A program made the position numbers and the translations under genes. Shown here piece by piece: positions 26,938 through 32,820 of a stretch of 32,820 bases of DNA. Under the pieces are notes generated by a model, which saw nothing but the letters and a program-made list of their open reading frames with translations, was not told the origin of the DNA and made no database searches. Source of the DNA: CAZKHG01 sp964552655 (GTDB lineage: Bacteria; Bacteroidota; Bacteroidia; Bacteroidales; Tenuifilaceae); the NCBI GenBank assembly GCA_964552655.1, contig CAZKHG010000041.1, positions 1 through 32,820 on the forward strand, in the 5' to 3' direction. Position 1 is the stretch's first letter; every line of letters starts with the position of its first letter.

Positions 26938-28005
26938 TTACACATTGATATATCTTTCATAAACCGATCTAATTCCATCTTCCAGTTCAATTTTATACTT
27001 CCAACCTAAAGAGTTTAACCTTGTTACATCCAGCAGTTTCCGGTATGTTCCATCGGGTTTTGACGAGTCCCAGATGATTTTGCCTGTGAATCCTACAGTC
27101 TTTTTAATTAATTCTGCCAGCTCAGCTATGGATAAATCCTTACCTGTTCCGATATTGATATGCGTATTGCGAATCTCCCCTTCTCCTTTCAGGTGTTCAA
27201 AATCAACGTTCTCCATCAGGAAAACACAGGCATCGGCCAAATCGTCTGAATGCATAAACTCCCGCAATGGTTTTCCACTTCCCCAAAGAGTTACAGATGA
27301 TTCTGATACTCCATATTTTGATAAAATCCCGTATATTTCACCGGTTGAGAAATTACCGGTTATCCCTTCAATTGGTTTACTGTTCAAATCCTTACGAATA
27401 GCCTCCCATTCATTATTCTCAAGACATTTAGCCAGGTGGATCTTTCTAATTAAAGCAGGTAGTACATGACTTTTCTCCAGATCATAGTTATCACCGGGTC
27501 CATACAAGTTGGTTGGCATCACTGAAATAAAGTTTGTACCATACTGAATATTGTACGATTCGCACATCCTGATTCCTGCAATTTTGGCAATTGCATAGGG
27601 TTCGTTTGTGTACTCCAAGGGTGAGGTCAACAGGTACTCCTCCTTTATTGGTTGGGGAGCATCCTTGGGGTATATACAGGAGCTGCCTAAAAAGAGAAGT
27701 TTTTTAACCCCGGCAAGAAATGAGGAATGAATAATATTATTCTGAATCTGCAGATTTTCATAAATAAACTGTGCCCGGTAGGTATTGTTTGCATGAATAC
27801 CACCCACCTTGGCAGCTGAATATATTACAAATTCTGGTTTTTCAAATAGTAAATATTTTTCAAGTTCATTCTGATTTAGCAAATCAAGTTCTTTATGTTT
27901 TTTTCCAATAATGTTATTATACCCTTTCGATAATAGATTACGAATAATTGCACTACCTACCAGACCGGTATGGCCTGCAACATAAATTTTGGAGGTCTTA
28001 TTCAT
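26938..28005 (-). CDS. fcl: GDP-L-fucose synthase
   Basis: This 355-residue dehydrogenase converts GDP-4-keto-6-deoxy-D-mannose to GDP-L-fucose by 3,5-epimerisation and NADPH reduction. It shows the cofactor motif AGHTGLVGS (from about 10), the FLGSSCIYPK active-site Ser/Cys (about 108-110), and Tyr137/Lys141 in EPYAIAKIAG. NLYGPGDNYD and the SHVLPALIRK region with its following His/Lys are also typical. It is longer than the roughly 320-residue E. coli enzyme. The extra stretch (about 195-230) appears in many Bacteroidota versions as I recall. The partner gmd is not in the window. L-fucose or a derivative is thus a probable component of the glycan. Confidence 0.93.
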   Translation of the reverse strand: MNKTSKIYVAGHTGLVGSAIIRNLLSKGYNNIIGKKHKELDLLNQNELEKYLLFEKPEFVIYSAAKVGGIHANNTYRAQFIYENLQIQNNIIHSSFLAGVKKLLFLGSSCIYPKDAPQPIKEEYLLTSPLEYTNEPYAIAKIAGIRMCESYNIQYGTNFISVMPTNLYGPGDNYDLEKSHVLPALIRKIHLAKCLENNEWEAIRKDLNSKPIEGITGNFSTGEIYGILSKYGVSESSVTLWGSGKPLREFMHSDDLADACVFLMENVDFEHLKGEGEIRNTHINIGTGKDLSIAELAELIKKTVGFTGKIIWDSSKPDGTYRKLLDVTRLNSLGWKYKIELEDGIRSVYERYINV

Positions 28006-28057
28006 TAATAAAAAATTAAAGGATTAACTGTAAATATGAAATTATCGGGCGATTAAA

Positions 28058-28909
28058 CTAAAGAGTAATAATATCAGCTTTCCCCCAATCAACTTTGCTT
28101 ACAGCATTGGAAAGATTTACAAAACGAAAATCGCTAAGCAATTTGCTTAACTTGGCATACCCACCCTGCAGGCCAACGTACGATTTAAATCGTCTGGAAA
28201 GCGATAAACCTTGTAAAAGTGGTTGATCTGCATCAATATCCCGCGGGTGAAAATAGGTTACCAGATAGTCAGAATGCATTGAAAACCTTTTAATAAGGGA
28301 ATATGGCATCAGCCTGAAATAACCACCACCTGAAAATACAAGCTTGTATCCCATTATGTTAAGAGCATTCATTGGGAATTCCTTAATGGTTATTCCATTG
28401 TAACTCATAATTACTGGTTTTGACACTGCAAATCCCGGGAAGCCACCAAAGTCCCTTTTCCCAGGAAAAACGGATGAATCAGCCTCAATACCATGTTTAT
28501 GTAAAATTTCAAAGAACCATGGAATTTTATTATTGACTGAGAATGCAGGGGCCCTGAATAATTTTACCTTTTTACCTATAATATCCTCCATCAAAAAAAG
28601 AGATTTTTTTAAATCCTCTTCAAACTCTTTGGGCGTTTTGGTGTATATGAGTTTATGATCATACGAATGAGATCCAATTTCGTACCCCAAACTATCAATC
28701 CTTTTAATTATCTGAGGGTATTTCTCAGCTATCCAGCCCAGGCAAAAAAAGGAAGCGGGTTGGTTGTACATTTCTAAAAGTTCAAATATTTTTTCAATGT
28801 TGCCCTCAATCCTGGGTTTATAGCTGTTCCATGAACCGATATCATTCTGGAATTCAATATGAAACCAATCCTCAACATCAATGGTCAATATTTTCAGGTT
28901 ATCTGACAT
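28058..28909 (-). CDS. Polysaccharide deacetylase, DUF3473/XrtA-associated type
   Basis: The start is set at the ATG at 28909 (MSDNLKILTIDVEDWFH), giving 283 residues. An upstream in-frame ATG at 29011 would overlap the preceding gene by 113 bases and add a sequence without homology to the family. Motif 1 is DVEDWFH (Asp11, Asp14), motif 2 is HSYDH (His81, His85), motif 3 is FRAPAFS (Arg119). The C-terminal half carries GGGYFRLMPYSL and TYFHPRDIDADQP, which are typical of DUF3473. Family members occur in exopolysaccharide clusters and probably deacetylate sugars during assembly. There is no signal peptide. It overlaps the GNAT-like gene by 11 bases. Confidence 0.88.
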   Translation of the reverse strand: MSDNLKILTIDVEDWFHIEFQNDIGSWNSYKPRIEGNIEKIFELLEMYNQPASFFCLGWIAEKYPQIIKRIDSLGYEIGSHSYDHKLIYTKTPKEFEEDLKKSLFLMEDIIGKKVKLFRAPAFSVNNKIPWFFEILHKHGIEADSSVFPGKRDFGGFPGFAVSKPVIMSYNGITIKEFPMNALNIMGYKLVFSGGGYFRLMPYSLIKRFSMHSDYLVTYFHPRDIDADQPLLQGLSLSRRFKSYVGLQGGYAKLSKLLSDFRFVNLSNAVSKVDWGKADIITL

Positions 28910-29849
28910 CAAAATCAGACAGGTTAAATTTCCAATTGGATAAACTAAATATTCGCTGATCAACTCTACCGGACAGGCATTTGCCAATGAGATGCAATGT
29001 TCTGGGTTCAAATTTTCGGGGTACTTTAATCAGATTTATTGGTACCCTTAGGTTATTGCCAATATACATAATGATATCAACCCTCTTTTTCTCGCGGGAA
29101 TGGATTTCCTTTACAACCCTTCCCATCCAGTTTTTTGTAAATGGTTGAATATCTATTATATAAGCAGTATTTATTCCTGATTCATCATATATGGAATAAT
29201 AAGCTATATCATTACCACGGGTAACTCTGAAATATTTATCCCCAAAACGATAATCACTATAGGCTGTTCCACTTATCTTGCTAATAGGTAAGGATTTAGC
29301 CTGATTTTTACTGCCATGGCCTAAAAACAAAAGGTTTTGGGCTGATGATAAAATTCCGGACATCCAGTTTAAGCCTGAAAATTGCCTCTTAATTTTTGAA
29401 ATATTCAGCACCTGTATATAATAATTGAGAACGCCAATATCATGCCAGCCAAGCAACTTTTTAAAATACAGGTAAGGGTTTTGGTTAGGAACGGCAAGAA
29501 CAAAATCGAGTGTGTTATTCGATCTTTTTATAGCTTGATCATGAATGTGTTTAAATGAGTATAAATCTTTGCGGTACAATTCGTGAATCATCAGATCGGC
29601 TGCTGAACCAACTATGATCTCATTGCCAAAGTACTGATATTTAAAAGGAATGAAAGAAATGGCACCAACAATAGTTCCCTCATCATTATACATTAAACCA
29701 TGGTAAGAAAAACCTGTTAGAGGGGATGTGTATTTGGTTATAAGAAATTGTGGAGTGATATTCCTGCTAAAAACATGATTGAATAATTTGGCCAGCTCAT
29801 CAAATTCTTTATCAGAAAGTTCAACCGTTGTTTTGCCAAAATACTCCAT
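28899..29849 (-). CDS. GNAT-like acyltransferase of a glycan cluster
   Basis: This 316-residue soluble protein has an apparent GNAT-type N-terminal domain (about 1-150): GTIVGAISFIPFKYQYFG is the central beta-strand pair, followed by VGSAADLMIHELYRKDLYSF and LAVPNQNPYLYFKKLLGW. The C-terminal half (about 200-316) looks like a second degenerate GNAT-like fold. No specific acyl donor site could be proved. Its gene is joined to the ACP gene by a TAATG overlap and to the DUF3473 gene by an 11-base overlap. That suggests it takes an acyl group from the ACP and puts it on a sugar, possibly on an amine freed by a deacetylase. This role is inferred from context. Confidence 0.7.
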   Translation of the reverse strand: MEYFGKTTVELSDKEFDELAKLFNHVFSRNITPQFLITKYTSPLTGFSYHGLMYNDEGTIVGAISFIPFKYQYFGNEIIVGSAADLMIHELYRKDLYSFKHIHDQAIKRSNNTLDFVLAVPNQNPYLYFKKLLGWHDIGVLNYYIQVLNISKIKRQFSGLNWMSGILSSAQNLLFLGHGSKNQAKSLPISKISGTAYSDYRFGDKYFRVTRGNDIAYYSIYDESGINTAYIIDIQPFTKNWMGRVVKEIHSREKKRVDIIMYIGNNLRVPINLIKVPRKFEPRTLHLIGKCLSGRVDQRIFSLSNWKFNLSDFDVR

Positions 29850-30073
29850 TACTTTTTCTTCTCAATACAATTGATAATCTTGTCAATGCTGGTCATTTCA
29901 AGAATTTCTTCCGGTTCAAAATAAACTCCAAAACCAGATTCCAGCTCAACTATCAGGTTAAGGTGTTGAACTGAATCCCATTTCTCATGCATTCCATAGG
30001 CTATATCAGCAGGAATCAAACTTTTATCAATTGAAAAAGTTTTAGCCATTATATCAATCACTTTGCTCCTCAT
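29849..30073 (-). CDS. Acyl carrier protein
   Basis: This 74-residue single-domain acyl carrier protein has the phosphopantetheine attachment motif WDSVQHLNL, with Ser34 as the modified residue. Helix IV-like EILEMTSIDKIINCIEKK closes the fold. It is not in a fatty-acid synthesis cluster. It lies directly between an FkbH-like gene (4-base overlap, 30070-30073) and a GNAT-like gene (1-base overlap). By analogy with FkbH/ACP pairs in polyketide and glycan clusters it probably carries a three-carbon glyceryl-type unit rather than a fatty acid. It needs a phosphopantetheinyl transferase from elsewhere. Confidence 0.9.
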   Translation of the reverse strand: MRSKVIDIMAKTFSIDKSLIPADIAYGMHEKWDSVQHLNLIVELESGFGVYFEPEEILEMTSIDKIINCIEKKK

Positions 30074-31686
30074 AGTTTAAAGGTGTAATACGGTTCAATC
30101 CCGAATGGTTTTTGCATTTTCATAAGGTATCTCTTTTCAGATTTATCCTCGAGCAGCTCAAAGCCCAGCTTTTCATAAAAGTCAGCTGTTTGTCCATTCT
30201 TACTGGTAGGAATATAGCTGGCGTAAATGTTACGAATGCCGCTCTCATAAGCCATGTTCATTATTTTTTTAATCAGGGCAAATTCGATGAACAAACCGAG
30301 GATTCTGCAGCTCAGTAAGTAGCTGTCTATTTCAACTGAATCTGTTGAAATTTTTTTAATTATACATACTGCCGTAATTCCATTATCCCCAAACTTATCA
30401 ACTACTGAAGCCGAGTAAACTTTATGACCCTGGTTAATGAGGCTGGAGATATCCACCTCGGTGTACCTGCGGGTAGTAAGGTTGAACTGGTTTGTTTTTT
30501 GGGTCAACTGGGCAATCCGGGGAATGGAAAAAGAATCTGCTTCGGTAATTTTTATGGTGATATCAAGGCTTGCAATATAGTCCTCCAGATTGGAAAAAGT
30601 TTTTTGAGTTTGCTGGCGCAGAGCGTTTGTTTTATACTGCTGTATTTTTTCTTTATCCTCCCGGGTGATGTCATAAACCTGTAACCAGGTATCATAAAAG
30701 TCCTTAAAAAATGAGATCAATCCATATGGGTGAGGGGGAAAATCAAGTACAATAACTTCCGGTAGAGCACTTTTTACCCATTCTCTTTCGGTTGGGTTAT
30801 CGTCAATAAAAAGGAAACTATCTGTCCCAATGTTAAGATCCTCGGCTATTTTTTTGATGTTAGTGGCCTTGTCATTCCAGTTAATCTGCCAGGCAACAAA
30901 ATTATCTTTTTTCAGGATCATGTCCGGGTGTTTATCAAATGCATCCCAAACATCATCCTCGTTGTTTTTACTTGCAATGGCAAGTAATATACCATGCTTT
31001 GATGCTTCAAAAAGCATTTTCTGAAAAGTTTTATAGGCATTGCCGGGATAGCTGTTCCCCAGCTGTATTCCCTCAATTCCATCCTCGCCAAGCACACCGC
31101 CCCATAGCGTATTATCCAGATCAAGAACTATACATTTTTTTCGGATACCTTCTATTGCTTCAATCTGTTTCATAAACCAACCAGAAAAAGATTTTGATAA
31201 TACGGGGTTAATGATGGACTTATACATGAAATAGTAACGCCAGTCAACCAGATCATTTGGATTGATTTTACTAATAAAATTAGTAAAATCAATCACCCTG
31301 GTAAGATTTCTGGAATCTGCAAGTTCATAAAGATACCTGTTATAGGAGCTAATGGTTTCAGTTATTCTCCTTGTGTTAGTATGAAATGAAAAGTTAAAAA
31401 GTGGTGTAATAGTAAATAGTAAAAACGAAGATGTAGGATTAGAACTCGCAATCAGCAATTTAAGCTTCTGCTTATAATCCTCCAGCTTCTCAATCAGGTT
31501 TGATTCACTTTCAAAAAGAGGACAGGAATAAAACCAGATGTAATTGGGGACCTCATCGGGTACAATGCTTATATCTTCGTATCCACTGAAAACCACACCT
31601 GGTACTTCCTTAAACAGGGGTTCAATGGTATAATTTCGGTAGATAAAAAATCTGCTGGTTTTTCCGCTCATCAATAATTCTTTCAA
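30070..31686 (-). CDS. FkbH-like HAD-superfamily protein (glyceryl-ACP type)
   Basis: This 538-residue protein has three parts: an N-terminal SGNH-like region (about 10-175), a HAD domain (about 183-320) and a C-terminal GNAT-like domain (about 385-530). The HAD domain shows CIVLDLDNTLWGGVLGEDG (nucleophile Asp189, Asp191), AIASKNNEDDV and FLFIDDNPTERE (Asp295, Asp296). FkbH-family enzymes load a D-1,3-bisphosphoglycerate-derived glyceryl group onto an ACP and dephosphorylate it. The next gene encodes just such an ACP and overlaps it by four bases. The start at 31686 is used; ATG 31671 (MSGKTSRFF) is equally possible. It probably supplies the acyl group for a glycan decoration. Confidence 0.88.
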   Translation of the reverse strand: MKELLMSGKTSRFFIYRNYTIEPLFKEVPGVVFSGYEDISIVPDEVPNYIWFYSCPLFESESNLIEKLEDYKQKLKLLIASSNPTSSFLLFTITPLFNFSFHTNTRRITETISSYNRYLYELADSRNLTRVIDFTNFISKINPNDLVDWRYYFMYKSIINPVLSKSFSGWFMKQIEAIEGIRKKCIVLDLDNTLWGGVLGEDGIEGIQLGNSYPGNAYKTFQKMLFEASKHGILLAIASKNNEDDVWDAFDKHPDMILKKDNFVAWQINWNDKATNIKKIAEDLNIGTDSFLFIDDNPTEREWVKSALPEVIVLDFPPHPYGLISFFKDFYDTWLQVYDITREDKEKIQQYKTNALRQQTQKTFSNLEDYIASLDITIKITEADSFSIPRIAQLTQKTNQFNLTTRRYTEVDISSLINQGHKVYSASVVDKFGDNGITAVCIIKKISTDSVEIDSYLLSCRILGLFIEFALIKKIMNMAYESGIRNIYASYIPTSKNGQTADFYEKLGFELLEDKSEKRYLMKMQKPFGIEPYYTFKL

Positions 31687-31781
31687 TTATTTAATTTAGA
31701 ATTGTAAAACTAAACCCGATAATCCGTAATGTTCATGTTACTATAAATTTAAATATTTTTCATTATTAACCGATTATATTC

Positions 31782-31936
31782 TTTATCCTCTACGAGGAAT
31801 TTCGAAGCAAATTCTTTTGCTATTCTATTACAATACTTTAACTGCTACGCAGTAATTGGACAGTATTTTAGCCGGAGGCGATAGAGTATTGAAAGAAAGT
31901 CAACCTCAAAGTACATGTTTCCTCGTAGTGGATAAA
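31782..31936. repeat. 155-base element with near-perfect terminal inverted repeats
   Basis: TTTATCCTCTACGAGGAA (31782-31799) is complementary at 17 of 18 bases to 31919-31936. Between them lie small stems, for example ACTGC-TAC-GCAGT and GCC-GGA-GGC, and no open frame. It fills most of the 281-base gap (31687-31967) between the GT2 and fkbH-like genes. I see no clear target-site duplication. It could be a MITE-like insertion or a structured RNA. Confidence 0.55.
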
Positions 31937-31967
31937 CCATATCTGGGTTATGTAGGTTCATTGTATT

Positions 31968-32753
31968 TTAGTCGGTCAGTACTGAATATTTTTTTGTCCT
32001 CCTCTTCCTGAATAGAAAATCAGGAATTCGTCGGATGATTTTTAAAGGAATAGTATAAAACGGAACTTTTAAATTATTTAAACCCCAGGCTTTATAGCAC
32101 TGGTAGTTGGATCTGATAATTGATGCAATGCTTTTATTGCTGATTCCTCCTACCCTGAAACGGGTTACCAGGCCGGGATAATAAGAGCAGTTTACCCTGT
32201 ACTTATACATGAACCGAAGAAGTAGCTCATAGTCTGCCGCAATGTTTAAATCGAGTCGATACAGGCCATGCTGCATAAAGAGATGCGTTTTTATGAAAAC
32301 ACTGCTGTGAGAGGGCATCCATCCGGTGATGAAATTATTGGGGTTGAATTCATTGCCCTCACAAACCCGAACAACCCTGTCGGTTCTTAACGGATCAACC
32401 AGAAGAGTATTTCCATACACCAGATCAGCACCGGTTGATTGAAAATGATTCACCACATTGGATATAACCCGATTGTTAATCAGCATATCCCCGGCATGTA
32501 CCAACCCGATTATTTCCCCCGTAGCATGGGTTATCCCCTTATTAATGGCGTCATAAATACCCTTGTCGGGCTCGCTGATAAGAATATCAATTTGGTTGTG
32601 GTAACGATTAATAATATCCATCGTACCATCAGTTGACCCTCCATCAATGATAATATACTCAATACCTTGATAATCCTGGGATATAACACTTTGAACTGTT
32701 TGTTCAATTTCATGTACTTTATTAAATACAATGGTAATAATTGAAACCTTCAT
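31968..32753 (-). CDS. GT2 family glycosyltransferase
   Basis: This 261-residue GT-A enzyme starts MKVSIITIVFN. Residues 30-45 carry EYIIIDGGSTDGT (Asp37, Asp42), the nucleotide-binding part. EPDKGIYDAINKGITHATGE is the variant typical of WcaA-like family 2 enzymes, and HAGDM at 86-90 holds the metal-binding Asp. The MPSHSSVFIKTHLF and LNIAADYELLLRFM segments hold the expected catalytic Asp region. It inverts configuration while adding one sugar to the repeat unit; donor and acceptor are unknown. The C-terminus is basic and hydrophobic and probably touches the membrane. An upstream gene may end at its start codon with a 4-base ATGA overlap. Confidence 0.92.
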   Translation of the reverse strand: MKVSIITIVFNKVHEIEQTVQSVISQDYQGIEYIIIDGGSTDGTMDIINRYHNQIDILISEPDKGIYDAINKGITHATGEIIGLVHAGDMLINNRVISNVVNHFQSTGADLVYGNTLLVDPLRTDRVVRVCEGNEFNPNNFITGWMPSHSSVFIKTHLFMQHGLYRLDLNIAADYELLLRFMYKYRVNCSYYPGLVTRFRVGGISNKSIASIIRSNYQCYKAWGLNNLKVPFYTIPLKIIRRIPDFLFRKRRTKKYSVLTD

Positions 32754-32820
32754 CTAAAATTCTCGTCTGTTTCTATTCTTTCTTCGATCTGCTGATTTTT
32801 TCCCAATCCGCTTTGGCCAT
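32750..32820 (-). CDS. C-terminal fragment of an upstream gene (right edge, frame uncertain)
   Basis: The minus strand is open from the window edge in three frames. The frame ending at the TGA 32750-32752 (last residues QQIEERIETDENFR) overlaps the GT2 start as ATGA, the usual operon arrangement seen elsewhere in this series. A second frame ends at 32773-32775 (WEKISRSKKE), and a third ends at 32754-32756. With about 20 codons I cannot decide, and no product can be named. Confidence 0.3.
   Translation of the reverse strand, partial: GQSGLGKNQQIEERIETDENFR

Noticed and set aside
27074..27469. 131-codon open frame on the plus strand
   Set aside because: It is antisense to fcl, whose motifs are continuous through this stretch, so it is a shadow frame.
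28910..29011. Upstream start (ATG 29011) for the DUF3473 deacetylase
   Set aside because: It would overlap the GNAT-like gene by 113 bases, and the added residues do not resemble the family, whose members start shortly before the DVEDW motif.
31782..31936. Integron attC-like recombination site
   Set aside because: The arms lack the core-site sequences (GTTRRRY/RYYYAAC), and there is no integrase or cassette organisation nearby.
1..32820. CRISPR array, tRNA or rRNA genes, transposases
   Set aside because: I saw no regularly spaced repeats, no cloverleaf-like sequence and no transposase or integrase motifs, although no covariance search could be run.

Overview
The window looks like a chromosomal segment of a Bacteroidota bacterium, probably a Bacteroidales/Marinilabiliales-type lineage. 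Seen directly: two proteins ending in a type IX secretion (T9SS) sorting domain, the end of a TonB-dependent receptor, a TPR/transmembrane/LuxR-type regulator, promoter-like elements of the Bacteroidota type (TAnnTTTG), and AT-rich intergenic DNA. The genus-level placement is inference. I see no tRNA, rRNA, CRISPR array, transposase or phage integrase.

Bases 1-4040 are housekeeping. They hold the 3' end of a TonB-dependent receptor, a small Cys-rich lipoprotein, cysQ (minus strand), pepD and trmD. A bidirectional terminator lies between the lipoprotein gene and cysQ. Bases 4149-11768 are one very large minus-strand gene for a 2539-residue secreted modular subtilisin-like protease with a T9SS tail. 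A 63-codon ORF precedes it, and a TPR-HTH regulator gene lies further upstream. A class I-like PPK2 polyphosphate kinase gene follows at 13950-14849.

Bases 15105-32820 are a surface polysaccharide (O-antigen or exopolysaccharide) locus. A Wzz-like chain-length protein is on the plus strand and converges on a long minus-strand gene series. In transcription order the series runs: an unresolved gene end at the right edge, a GT2 glycosyltransferase, FkbH-like enzyme, acyl carrier protein, GNAT-like protein, DUF3473-type deacetylase, GDP-L-fucose synthase, T9SS-exported deacetylase, NAD-dependent epimerase/reductase, WecA/WbpL-like initiating transferase, Wzx flippase, CgeB-like glycosyltransferase, secreted beta-helix/tailspike-like protein, NodB deacetylase, GT4 glycosyltransferase, and an O-antigen ligase/polymerase. 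Many neighbours overlap by 1-11 bases or lie under 10 bases apart.

The genes fit a Wzx/Wzy pathway. The epimerase and WecA/WbpL-like enzyme would start the lipid-linked unit, the glycosyltransferases extend it with L-fucose as one likely sugar, Wzx flips it, and the ligase/polymerase with Wzz finish the chain. Two features are less ordinary. One is an FkbH-ACP-GNAT cassette that could make and transfer a carrier-bound glyceryl-type group. The other is three divergent polysaccharide deacetylases plus a tailspike-like beta-helix protein, which suggest modification of the glycan inside and outside the cell.
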